64,000 nucleotides of DNA from Myxococcales bacterium (GTDB lineage: Bacteria; Myxococcota; B64-G9). The DNA lies in contig JAAZNF010000092.1 of the NCBI GenBank assembly GCA_012798435.1, forward strand, positions 62,001 through 126,000, in the 5' to 3' direction. The translations under genes and the position numbers were made by a program. Numbering within the stretch: position 1 is the first letter of the stretch; the number at the start of each line of letters is the position of its first letter. The notes beneath the pieces were generated by a model. It saw nothing but the letters and a program-made list of their open reading frames with translations. It had not been told where the DNA came from and did not search any database. Shown piece by piece: positions 16,217 to 25,400 of the stretch.

Positions 16217-16960
16217 ATGACCGCCATCATCGCAGGGCTCATCACGTTCGGATTCACCGCGCTTTTGACCATCGCCGGCGTCGGCGCGGCGTTCGTGTTG
16301 ATCCCTGTCTTCCTGGCCCTCGGCATCGAGGTCCACACCGCGATGGCGACCGCGCTGCTCCTCAACGCCGTCGCCATGTCGGTCGCCTCCGTCAACTTCG
16401 TCCGCAAGCGGCTCGTCGTCTGGAAGGTGGCGCTGCCGATGGTGGTGGTCGCGTCGACGCTGTCGCCGCTCGGCGCGTGGGTTAGCCAGGGGCTGGATCG
16501 GACCGTGCTCCTCTGGCTGTTCGTCGGCTTCCTGGTTTTTGCGGCGCTGATGATGCTCCTCTACACACCGCGGGCGCGGGAGACGACGAGTGGGAGCGGA
16601 ACCCTGCTCGTCGTCGGTCTCGGCGTTGGCGGCGTGGCCGGCTTTCTCGGCGGGCTGCTCGGGGTCGGCGGGGGCAACATCATTGTCCCCGCCCTCGTCG
16701 CCTATGGGTTCGATCCGAAGAAGGCGTCGGCCAGCACCTCGTTCGTCGTCATCTTCTCGTCCCTGACGGGGTTCCTCGGCCACATGTCGCTCGCCGGCAT
16801 GAACTACGCCTTGCTCGGCTGGACCACGGCCGGCTCGGCCGCAGGGGCCTTGCTCGGTTCGTGGCTCATGACCGACAAGCTCAAGGGCCGACAGGTCAAG
16901 TTGCTGATTGGCGTGGTGCTGCTGGGCATCGCGGCGAAGATGGCTTGGGGGCTCCTTTGA
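16217..16960 (+). CDS. TauE/SafE-family sulfite/anion exporter
   Basis: 247 residues with eight predicted helices in two repeats, as usual for TauE/SafE (DUF81) permeases. These export sulfite, sulfoacetate or other small organic or sulfur anions. The second repeat has FLGGLLGVGGGNIIVPAL near 150, matching the family glycine-rich helix, and the first has the degenerate counterpart ITFGFTALLTIAGVGAAFVLIPVFL near 7. GAGGAGAA is 12 nt upstream of the ATG. The stop overlaps a TTG start of the porin gene. A sulfur-anion exporter beside an octaheme cytochrome and thiol proteins hints at sulfur chemistry in this operon; substrate is not determined. Confidence 0.85.
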   Translation: MTAIIAGLITFGFTALLTIAGVGAAFVLIPVFLALGIEVHTAMATALLLNAVAMSVASVNFVRKRLVVWKVALPMVVVASTLSPLGAWVSQGLDRTVLLWLFVGFLVFAALMMLLYTPRARETTSGSGTLLVVGLGVGGVAGFLGGLLGVGGGNIIVPALVAYGFDPKKASASTSFVVIFSSLTGFLGHMSLAGMNYALLGWTTAGSAAGALLGSWLMTDKLKGRQVKLLIGVVLLGIAAKMAWGLL

Positions 16961-18354
16961 GGCTGTCGCGCCACCAGAACGTCGGGAGTCCCAGGCTCGG
17001 GCTCGCCGCTTGTCTTGTCGGCCTGCTCGTGATGGCTGGGCGCTCCGTGGCGCGTGCGGGCGAGGAAACCGAGAAGCCGAACAGCCAGGACGAGTTTTGG
17101 TCAAACCTCAAGAACATGCGGGCCGGCCCCGTGACGTTCGACCTCGGTGGGCAGGTGCGGCTGCGCTACGAATACGACGACGGCTTATCCATCAAGGGCT
17201 TTGAACCGGGCGGCCACGATCAGCTTCTGCTCGAGCGCATACGCCTCGACTTCTCCGCGCGCTTCTGGGATCGGCCGCGCCTCTTCCTTCAGCTTCAGGA
17301 TGCCCATCCCTTTCTGACCAGGCTCGGGCAGGCGGACTTCCCGACGAGCAGCCCGATCGAGGACACGCTCGACATCCGTCAGCTCTACGCCGAGTGGCTG
17401 AAGATCGGGGACAGCCCATTCGGCTTCCGGATCGGAAGGCAGCAGATCGCTTACGGCGACCAGCGCGTGTTCGGTCCCGGCAACTGGGGCAACACCGGCC
17501 GCTTCGCCTGGGACGCAGCCATGTTGAAGCTCGACACCGACTGGCTCGCGACAGACCTGTGGGTCGGCAAGTTCCTGACCTACCAGACCGACGTCTGGCC
17601 CAACCGCTCGAACGAGGACTTCTGGACGCTGGTCGGCTACCTGCAGCTCAAGGGGTTGCCGTTGCGCCTCGATCTCTTCTACGTCTTCAAGTACGACGGC
17701 AGCGGCAAGAGCGCGGGCGAGTCGGGCGCGGGCGACCTGTCGACCCACACCATCGGCTTCCAGGTTGAAGGCCGCGCCGCGAAGGTGATCGACCTGGCCT
17801 GCACCTTCGTCGGCCAGTTCGGGCGCTTCGGGCGTGACGCGGTGAGAGCCTTCGGCGCCAACATCAAACTCGGGGTCACCGCGCCCATGTCATGGAAGCC
17901 GAGGCTCGGCGTTCAGTACACCTGGGGCTCGGGCGACGCGGACCCGGACGACGGCGTGCACCAGACGTTCGATGGCGTGTTCGGCGGCCGCGACATCTTC
18001 TTCTATGGGTATCTCAACCTCTTCTTCTGGGCGAACTTGCACGACGCCGAGGTGGACTTCAGCGTGAAGCCCTGGTCAGGGCTCACCTTCTACGTCGAGT
18101 ACCATCACTTCAACCTGGATCAGGCCAGGGACGCCTGGTACACGACGGGTCTCAAGGCCTACCGGCGCGACCCGAACGGCGGATCGGGGACCACGCTCGG
18201 CGACGAGCTCGACATGCGCGCCGTCCTCAGCCTGTGGAACCACCTCGAGCTGATGGCCGGCTACGGCCGATTCTTTCCCGGCGGATTCGTGAGGGCCACG
18301 GGCGTTTCACCGGCGGCCAACTGGTACTTCGTCCAGGGAGCCTATTCCTGGTGA
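16957..18354 (+). CDS. Outer-membrane beta-barrel porin (alginate-export-like domain)
   Basis: 465 residues starting at TTG (TTGA overlap with the tauE stop); this start gives a complete signal peptide ending near AxA-G at residue 32. The rest alternates short amphipathic strands with aromatic ends (for example QVRLRYEYD, FGFRIGRQQIAYGD with a conserved RQQ...YGD, GVQYTWGSGD) and ends in Trp, as expected for an 18-strand-type barrel. RIGRQQIAYGDQRVFG near 155-170 is typical of the alginate_exp (AlgE-like) porin family. Located directly before an octaheme cytochrome, it could be a solute porin or the barrel of a porin-cytochrome conduit. No decision possible from sequence alone. Confidence 0.8.
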   Translation: MRLSRHQNVGSPRLGLAACLVGLLVMAGRSVARAGEETEKPNSQDEFWSNLKNMRAGPVTFDLGGQVRLRYEYDDGLSIKGFEPGGHDQLLLERIRLDFSARFWDRPRLFLQLQDAHPFLTRLGQADFPTSSPIEDTLDIRQLYAEWLKIGDSPFGFRIGRQQIAYGDQRVFGPGNWGNTGRFAWDAAMLKLDTDWLATDLWVGKFLTYQTDVWPNRSNEDFWTLVGYLQLKGLPLRLDLFYVFKYDGSGKSAGESGAGDLSTHTIGFQVEGRAAKVIDLACTFVGQFGRFGRDAVRAFGANIKLGVTAPMSWKPRLGVQYTWGSGDADPDDGVHQTFDGVFGGRDIFFYGYLNLFFWANLHDAEVDFSVKPWSGLTFYVEYHHFNLDQARDAWYTTGLKAYRRDPNGGSGTTLGDELDMRAVLSLWNHLELMAGYGRFFPGGFVRATGVSPAANWYFVQGAYSW

Positions 18355-18365
18355 AAGGAGCGAGC

Positions 18366-20876
18366 ATGATGAGACGGACACTCACAAGCCAGGGGATGAG
18401 CACGACGGGGCTCGCCGTGTCGGGCCTCGTGGCGCTCGGCCTCGCCGTCGGCTGTGGCGACCTAGAGCCGCAGGGCGTGCCGGTTCGACCGGAGGATGCC
18501 CCCGCCCGTGCCTCGGGTGTCTGCCCGCCGTTCCAGCTCCGCGACGAGGCGGGCAACGTCATCGACCCGGTAAAGGGCGTGAACGACACGGTGCCGTACT
18601 CGCCGCGGCAGACCTGCGGCGCCGCTGGCTGTCACGACTACGGCAAGATCACCGAGGGCTTCCACTTCACCCAGGGCAAGGGGGAGCGGGTGCCGGCCAA
18701 GATGGCCGAGCGCTACGCGTGGGTGACCTCGCCCGGCAACTACGGCGGCAACTGGTGCTCGCCCGCGCCGCTGTACCGCCAGCTCGCGCCCAAGAAGAAC
18801 CAAAGCGCCCGCGAGATCGACATGACCTCGTTCGAGTTCGTCACCGCCACCTGCGGCAACTGCCACCCGGGTGGCGGCCCGCTGGAGCTTGACCGCGACG
18901 GGAAGCGCTACGACGCCTGGATGCGCGACCCCACCTCGGGCCTGACCGCGGGCGGGGAGAACGGGCTCGACGGCGACTACTTCAAGGCGCGCTGGTCCGA
19001 GACGGGCGTGATCGAGGCGGACTGCCTGCTGTGCCACCAGCCCGAGTACGACTTCAAACGCCGCAACGCGGAGCTTGCGAACCTGAACTTCCGCTGGGCG
19101 GCGACATCCGGGGCCGGCTTCGGGGCCGTGACCGGGAAGGTGGGCGCCGGCGAGCAGCCGACCGTCACCTACGACAAGAACCGCTTCGACGCCGAGGGCA
19201 ACGTCCTCGTCCACATCGCCCCCGAGCCGCGCAACGAAACCTGCCTCACCTGCCATGCCAAGCCCGATTGGAAGAAGCGTGGCGCCAGCTACTCCACGCG
19301 CACCGATGTCCATATGGCCGCCGGGCTGCGCTGCGTGGACTGCCACGCGGCCGGCAGCAACGCGGCCGATCCGCGCATCCGAGGCCGCGAGGTCCATCAG
19401 TTCGGCAAGGGTGACGACCCCTCTGGCTTCGTGCGCAACGACCTCGACAACACCGTCCGCTCCTGTGAGAGCTGCCACCTCGAGGGCTGGCGCAACGCGC
19501 CGCGCGCCTCTCACGCCTGGCTGCCGCCGCTGCACCTGGAGAAGCTCGCCTGCCAGGCCTGCCACATCCCGACCCGCGCGGTGAAGAGCGCGCTGGTTCA
19601 GGCCAGCGACGTCTACAACCCCGCGCCGCGGATCACGCCGCCGGGAAAGCACATCTGGACCTTCTACGACCAGGACATGGCGTTCTGGAATCACTACGGC
19701 GAGCTCGAGCTGTTCTCGAACAAGGACCAGCCGACCGACGTCACACGGCCGACACTCTTTCGCTACCAGGGCAAGATCTACCCGGGCAATCGGGTGCACA
19801 GCGCCTGGGTGGGCTTCGAGGAGCAGGGGAAGCCGGGACTCAACCAGCTCTTCATGAAGGACTTCTTCCAGATGTGGGCCCAGCACCGGACCGATCCCAA
19901 GAGCAAGTACCCGGAGCTGGCGAAGATCACCGATGACAACCAGGACGGCATCATCGAGGTGAACCGGCCCGAGGAGATCGACGCGCTGCTCTCGGCGACG
20001 AAGGCATTTCTTGCGTCGACGGGCTTCCCGCTCGAGGGCCGGCGCTTGGTATGGGTCTCGGACAGCAAGGCGTACACCTCGGCGAGCGAGCCCCGGGAGC
20101 TGCCACGAGAGGAGTGGGAGGCCACGGCCTACGCCTCGGTGTACAAGTTCTCGCACGACGTCTCGCCCGCCCGGGCCGCGCTCGGCGCCGGGGGTTGCAC
20201 CGACTGCCACCGCCCGGGCTCGCCGTTCTTCCAGGGGGCGGTCCTCGATGTGGTTTTCGATGGCGACGGCGCGCAACCGCGCTGGGCGCCCAATCACCGG
20301 ATCCTCGGCCTGTCGTCGTCCTGGGTGACGCTGGGCGCGTTCCGCGAGGCCGGGCTCAAGCCCGTGGTCTACGGCCTCGGCGCCGCCGTCCTGCTGCTGC
20401 TCGCCGGGCTCGGCCTCCGTCGTCTGCTCGTCGCTCGGCTTGGCGCGCGTCCGCACCGCGCCGCGCTGCTCGCGAGCGCCGCCTCCGGTATCGGGGTGGT
20501 GGGACTGCTCATCCTCGCGGCATCGCCCGACTGGTTGAGCTATGTCATTGTCAGGCGCTTCACGCTCGACGCGAACCACGCCTGGGTCTCTCTCCTCTGC
20601 TTCGGCATCGGGGCGGCGACGGCGTTTCTTCCAGTGGCGGCCTCGGGTTGGCGAAACAAATCGCTGCGGTTGCTCAACCTCGTGATCTGGACGGGCCTCG
20701 CGGCCGGCGCCGTATCGGGCGCGCTGATGTTCGCCAAGCTTCCGGCGCTGGCCAGCTTGAATCGGCTGGCCTACACCGGCCTGGAAGTCGGCCTGGCGAT
20801 AGCACTTCTCGGTGCCTGCGGCTCGCTCTTGCTTCGGCTGGCGGCATCGGCCGCCACCAATGCCGGGAAGGCGTGA
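18366..20876 (+). CDS. Octaheme c-type cytochrome lipoprotein with C-terminal membrane domain
   Basis: 836 residues from the first of two tandem ATGs (AAAGGAG upstream). Lipobox LAVGC near residue 36. Eight heme motifs: one CX4CH (CGAAGCH, about residue 83) and seven CXXCH (CGNCH 162, CLLCH 219, CLTCH 292, CVDCH 322, CESCH 366, CQACH 395, CTDCH 611). The gap between the seventh and eighth is filled by a domain with an EF-hand-like DDNQDGIIEVNRPEE (near 520). After about residue 660 come five hydrophobic helices, with a His in DANHAWVSL. Octaheme cytochromes of the tetrathionate-reductase/hydroxylamine-oxidoreductase groups reduce or oxidise S or N compounds, but family membership here is unproven. 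The membrane part may exchange electrons with quinone. Confidence 0.8.
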   Translation: MMRRTLTSQGMSTTGLAVSGLVALGLAVGCGDLEPQGVPVRPEDAPARASGVCPPFQLRDEAGNVIDPVKGVNDTVPYSPRQTCGAAGCHDYGKITEGFHFTQGKGERVPAKMAERYAWVTSPGNYGGNWCSPAPLYRQLAPKKNQSAREIDMTSFEFVTATCGNCHPGGGPLELDRDGKRYDAWMRDPTSGLTAGGENGLDGDYFKARWSETGVIEADCLLCHQPEYDFKRRNAELANLNFRWAATSGAGFGAVTGKVGAGEQPTVTYDKNRFDAEGNVLVHIAPEPRNETCLTCHAKPDWKKRGASYSTRTDVHMAAGLRCVDCHAAGSNAADPRIRGREVHQFGKGDDPSGFVRNDLDNTVRSCESCHLEGWRNAPRASHAWLPPLHLEKLACQACHIPTRAVKSALVQASDVYNPAPRITPPGKHIWTFYDQDMAFWNHYGELELFSNKDQPTDVTRPTLFRYQGKIYPGNRVHSAWVGFEEQGKPGLNQLFMKDFFQMWAQHRTDPKSKYPELAKITDDNQDGIIEVNRPEEIDALLSATKAFLASTGFPLEGRRLVWVSDSKAYTSASEPRELPREEWEATAYASVYKFSHDVSPARAALGAGGCTDCHRPGSPFFQGAVLDVVFDGDGAQPRWAPNHRILGLSSSWVTLGAFREAGLKPVVYGLGAAVLLLLAGLGLRRLLVARLGARPHRAALLASAASGIGVVGLLILAASPDWLSYVIVRRFTLDANHAWVSLLCFGIGAATAFLPVAASGWRNKSLRLLNLVIWTGLAAGAVSGALMFAKLPALASLNRLAYTGLEVGLAIALLGACGSLLLRLAASAATNAGKA

Positions 20877-20884
20877 CCCGGATT

Positions 20885-20941
20885 CCCGGCGGGCGGTCCC
20901 TGTCGACGGGTTGGCCGCTGCTCGGCTGGACCGCCGCCGGG
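20885..20941 (+). terminator. Strong hairpin after the arsR-cytochrome operon
   Basis: Arms 20885-20899 (CCCGGCGGGCGGTCC) and 20928-20941 (GGACCGCCGCCGGG) pair with one bulge around a 28-nt loop, starting 9 bp after the cytochrome stop. There is no T-tract, so intrinsic termination is uncertain, but the position fits an operon end. Confidence 0.4.
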
Positions 20942-20980
20942 TCTGGCGGCGCAGCGCGGATGAGCGGCTGAATTCAACAC

Positions 20981-21009
20981 TTGTGACTGGCGCTGCTCCT
21001 TGGCAGAAT
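20981..21009 (+). promoter_or_regulatory. Predicted promoter of the UbiA gene (leaderless)
   Basis: TTGTGA (20981-20986), 17 bp, CAGAAT (21004-21009), then 6 nt to the GTG start at 21016. Transcription would begin on or next to the start codon, and no Shine-Dalgarno is present. Confidence 0.55.
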
Positions 21010-21015
21010 GCGCCC

Positions 21016-22092
21016 GTGTCGAACTGGATCCACATCCTGCGCACAGGCAACCCTCAGGAGGGCGTGCCCCTGGGGCCGGTGAGCCGCTGGCTGCTCATCA
21101 CCCGCGCCTGCGTTTTCTCCATGACCGCGCTCTCCGCCGGTATCGGGGGGCTGCTGGCCGCCCGGGCCGGGGCCTTCGACTCTCTCTCGTTCTCGCTGGT
21201 GTTGATCGGGCTGTTGTTGGCGCACGCCTCCAACAACATGCTCAACGACTACTTCGACGTCCGCCTGGGGGTGGACACCCCGGGCTATGCCAGGACCGCC
21301 TATGCCCCGCATCCCCTCTTGTCGCGTCTGGTGAGCGTGCCGGCCTTGTGGCTGGCGATCTCCCTGTGCACCCTGGCTGAACTGGGTGTGGCGCTTGTGC
21401 TTACCTCCTGGAAGGGCTGGCCGGTGCTGGCCTTCGCTGCGGCGGGTTTGGCCCTGTCGGTGTTCTACGTGGCACCGCCCTTGAAGCTCAAGCATCGCGG
21501 GTTGGGAGAGCTGGCCATCTTCGCCATCTGGGGCCCGCTCATGATCACGGGCACCTTCTACGCTCTGGCGGGGACGCTGCCTTGGCAGGTATGGCTGGCC
21601 TCCATGCCCTACGGGCTGGCGGTGATGGCGGTGGTGGTGGGAAAGCACCTCGACAAGCGCGCCCAAGATCGGGAGCGCGGAGTGGGTACCCTGCCGGTGC
21701 TCCTGGGTGAGCGGGGAGGCCGGCGGCTGATGGCTGCACTCGTTCTGCTGCTCTACCCCAGCGTGACCGTTCTGTCGCTGGCCCGCCTGTTGCCATGGGC
21801 GGCCCTTCTCGTGTGGCTGTCGCTGCCCCGGGCGCTGCGGGTGGTGAGAATGCTCCGACTCCCCATGCCCGACTCGCCCCGGGCGGCCTTCGAACTGGCT
21901 GCGGATGCCATCCCCCGCGATCTGCGGCGGCAATACGATCCCGCTCTGGGCGGGCAGCGCTTTCCGCTGTGGCCGTTGTGGTTCGTGGTGTGGGGCGTGT
22001 GGTGGGTCCGCGTGGCCGGGGCCTGGCTGCTGGCCGGCCTGGCGTTCGGCCTGGCGGAGCCGTGGCTGCTGTTCCACCTCTGGGGCGGCTGA
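21016..22092 (+). CDS. UbiA-family prenyltransferase (MenA-like)
   Basis: 358 residues, nine or so membrane helices. UbiA enzymes attach a polyprenyl chain to an aromatic acceptor in the inner membrane. The first Asp-rich motif is NNMLNDYFDVRLGVD near residues 74-88 (NDxxD type) and the second is DKRAQDRERGVGTLPVLLG near 213-231, which bind the Mg-diphosphate. LVIGLLLAH before the first motif fits helix 2. The GTG start replaces longer upstream frames because it is preceded by a promoter with the -10 six bases away. The acceptor (dihydroxynaphthoate for menaquinone or another) is not determined; no other quinone gene is nearby. Confidence 0.85.
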   Translation: MSNWIHILRTGNPQEGVPLGPVSRWLLITRACVFSMTALSAGIGGLLAARAGAFDSLSFSLVLIGLLLAHASNNMLNDYFDVRLGVDTPGYARTAYAPHPLLSRLVSVPALWLAISLCTLAELGVALVLTSWKGWPVLAFAAAGLALSVFYVAPPLKLKHRGLGELAIFAIWGPLMITGTFYALAGTLPWQVWLASMPYGLAVMAVVVGKHLDKRAQDRERGVGTLPVLLGERGGRRLMAALVLLLYPSVTVLSLARLLPWAALLVWLSLPRALRVVRMLRLPMPDSPRAAFELAADAIPRDLRRQYDPALGGQRFPLWPLWFVVWGVWWVRVAGAWLLAGLAFGLAEPWLLFHLWGG

Positions 22093-22226
22093 ACGGCCGA
22101 CCGCGGCGGGTTTTCCCTGTCCCGTTCCTCCCCAAGCTCTGACCCCAGCCGCAGGTGAGATGTGCGGGCCTGCGCTGGCGGAGTGAAGCTGGCGGGTCCC
22201 GCTCCTGCCGCCGGCTGCCTCCAGGC

Positions 22227-22240
22227 GTGACCCGCGTCAC
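22227..22240. repeat. Short inverted repeat GTGAC-N4-GTCAC
   Basis: GTGAC (22227-22231), 4 nt, GTCAC (22236-22240) in the 336-bp gap between the UbiA gene and the IPT lipoprotein. Operator-like spacing; regulator unknown. No gene is seen in the gap 22093-22428. Confidence 0.4.
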
Positions 22241-22255
22241 ACGCGGAGGGCTTCG

Positions 22256-22295
22256 CTCGACGCGCTGGTCGAGACCTCTCGACGCATTGGTCGAG
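22256..22295. repeat. Two tandem palindromic sites CTCGAC-N6-GTCGAG
   Basis: Site 1: 22256-22273; site 2: 22278-22295. Both have identical 6-bp inverted arms and 6-nt spacers (GCGCTG and GCATTG). Their centres are 22 bp apart, two helical turns, as for cooperative binding of a dimeric regulator. They lie about 135-170 bp upstream of the IPT lipoprotein start. Confidence 0.5.
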
Positions 22296-22428
22296 TCCGA
22301 CCGCGGGATGCCGGCGGTGGCTGGTATAAGCCCTCTGTGGGCCGAATCCCGCCCCTGGCGAGGCGATCTGGTTGGCATGTTTTTCGCTTTGAAACACATT
22401 CAAATCCCGGGGGGAAGGAGGACAGGCG

Positions 22429-25400
22429 ATGAACGCCGGCCGACCGTATCTTGTCCTGATTTTCCTATTTCTTTTCAGCGTAGTATCGTGCAGCCGAAAC
22501 ACCGATCGCATCGCGGGGCCGGACCCCACCTTGGACTCGGTGAGCCCACCGATCGCTTGTGTGGAACAGGAGAGCCGGACCTTCGCCATCGCTGGCTCGG
22601 GGCTGGCCCCCCTGGTCAAGGACGTCCTGTCCGACCCGGAGGCGATCCTCCCGGCGCTCACCCTGGTGCGGGTGAAGGACCTGGCCGGCCAGGATCTCTC
22701 CGGCGAGCAGGCCTACCCCGTGCCGGTCGAGGCCACGCGCTGGAAGAGCCAGGCCGCCATGGAGTTCGACCTCCTGCCCGCGGCCGCGCTCGCCCACGGG
22801 CTCTACCGCCTGGACGCGAAGAACGGCTCCGGCCGGGAGGCGAGCCTGTCCGAGGCGCTCACCCTGGTGCCGGCGCCGGAGGTTCGCGCGGTCGAGCCGG
22901 ACGTGGCGTGTGTGGCCCAGGCGGAGCGCCGCCTCACCGTCCGTGGGGAAAACTTCCTGGTGCTCGACGGGGTGCTGCCCGAGGTGAGCATCGGCACGGT
23001 GAAGCTCACCGCCGCCGAGGCCCAGGATTGCGCCGACGTGCCGGTGCCGCGCGGCGCGGCCCGCCTGTGCGCGACCCTTCTCGTGGACGTCCCGCAGGGC
23101 GCCGTGGCCGAGGGTTTGCACAGCGTGACTGTGGCCAATCCGCTGCCCGCCGGGTGCAACACCCCGGTGGGGGTGAACCTGCGCATCGTCCCGCCGCCGG
23201 TGCTCCAGAAGGTGGAGCCGGATCTGGTGTGCCTGGAACAGAGCGGCATCGAGCTCGTGCTCACCGGCAGTGACTTCCTCGAACTCGATGGCGACGTGCC
23301 GCAGGTTCGCATCGGCACGCTGGTGCTCCCCGCGGTCCCCGAGAATTGCGAAGCGCTGACGGGGACGCAGATCGAAGTCCGCCGCTGCACGGTGTTGCGG
23401 GTGGCGCTCGAGAAGGACGCGCTGACGGCCGGGGCCTATGCGGTCGCGGTGCAAAACCCGCTGCCGGCCGGTTGCGAGAGCGCCGAGAGCGTCTCCCTGG
23501 CAGTGGTACCCGGCCCGAGCATCGCCGCGATGGTGCCGGACGAGTTTTGCGGCGAGAAGGAAGCTCGCACCGTGGAGATCCAGGGCAGCGGCTTTTTGGA
23601 CGTGGAGGGCGCGCTGCCCCGGGTGAGCGTGGGTGGCCTGGATATCGCCGCCAGCTCTGTCGCGGACTGCACCGCCGTGGCTGGGACGCTGCTCTCCGTC
23701 CGCACCTGCGAGCGCTTGACCTTCGTGCTCCCCGCCGGCGCGCTGCCCGCGGGCAGCTATTCGGCGACCGTGACCAACCCGCCTCCGGCGGATTGCAGCG
23801 GCGGCCCGGCCGGGTCTTTCGTGCTCACCCCGGCCCCGGCCATCGCCCGGGTGCAACCGACCGTCCCCTGCCAGCCGGGCGCCACCGACTTCACCATCAG
23901 CGGCCAGGGCTTCCTGCGCATCGGTGGCGAGGTCCCGACGGTGCGCTTCGAGCAGACGGCGGCCAGCGTCTCTTCGCTCGATGGCTGCCAGGACTTCACC
24001 GCCCTGGCCGGCGCGTCCGTGTGCACCTCCATCCGGATCACCGTGCCGGCGGGCACCGTGGGGTTGGGCGACTACCGGGTGTCGGTGACGAACCCCGGCG
24101 CACTCGCCTGCAGCGGCGAGTTCACCTCGTACATGGGCCCGCCGCCGGTGCTCTCTTCCGTCTCCCCGCTGCGCCTGTGCGACAGCGGCGGAAACCTCGC
24201 CGCCACCGGCCAGAACTTCCTGCCCGGCACCGTGCTGTCGCTCTCCGGCCCCGGTGGCACGTACGACGTGGAGACCACCTACGTCGACGCGCAGCATCTG
24301 ACCGGCGTCCTGTCGGGACGGGTCATGCCGGGCGTGTACGACGCCATCGCCACCAACCCCGACGGCTGCGCCGACACGCTGGAAGACGCCATCGAGATCA
24401 CCCCCAGCCCGGTGATCTTCTTCGTGGATCCCCCGGTGGCCTACAACGGCATTCGCCTCCAGGTCACGCTGTACACTTCGGGCCTGCTGGGTTCCGTCTC
24501 GAGCGTACGCATCCAGCCGAGCGGCGATCCGGCGAACGCCCTCGATCTCGTCTTCACGGTGAACACCCAGAACCGCATTCAGGCGGTGCTGCCGGCGGGG
24601 CTGGCGGCCGGGGCGTACGACGTGCTGGTGACGGACGACCTCAACTGTAGCGGCATCCTGGTCGGTGGGCTTTCGGTGGTCGAGCAGCTCACCGTCTCCG
24701 TGGAGCGCATGGAGCCACCCTTCGGCTGGACCCAGGATCGCACCGGCGCCAACGTGTACTCCACCGTTCCGGCGCCCGCGGGGATGGAGAACTTCCTGCC
24801 CACTCCGCGCCTGTACCTCAACCCCAAGGACGGCGGACCGGGCGCGCTGGCCTCGGAGCTGCGCAGCATCGCCTTTGCCAGCGCGGGCCGGCTCTCCGCC
24901 ACGGTGCCGGCGGGGCTCCCGGTGGGCACCTATGACCTGGTGGTCATGAACCCCGACGGCGCGGTGGGCCTGCTGGCCGACGCCTTCGAGGTCACCGAGC
25001 TGGCGCCGCCGGTGATCTTCTCGCTGCTTCCCGCCAGCGTGATCAACCAGGACGTCCAGACCATCACCGTGGCCGGCGCCAATTTCCGCGCGCCGACCTT
25101 CTCGGCCGATTGCCGCCAGCCGGCGGGGACGTTCGTGCCGCTGACGGGCACGATCACCGCGGGGACGGAGACCGAGCTTACGGTGGACATCAACTTCACC
25201 ACCCAGACCGTGGCTGACAACTCGGTGTGCATCGTGAAGGTGACGAACGACGATGGCACCTACGCCACCTTCTCCGCGCTGGGGGTTACCAACCCCTCGC
25301 TCAACCTGGATCACTTCGTGGCGGCCAGCCCCATGAACGTGGCGCGGCGCGCACCTTGTGCCGCCGCCGGCGCCGCGCTGCCGGGCGCCTCGTTCCTGTA

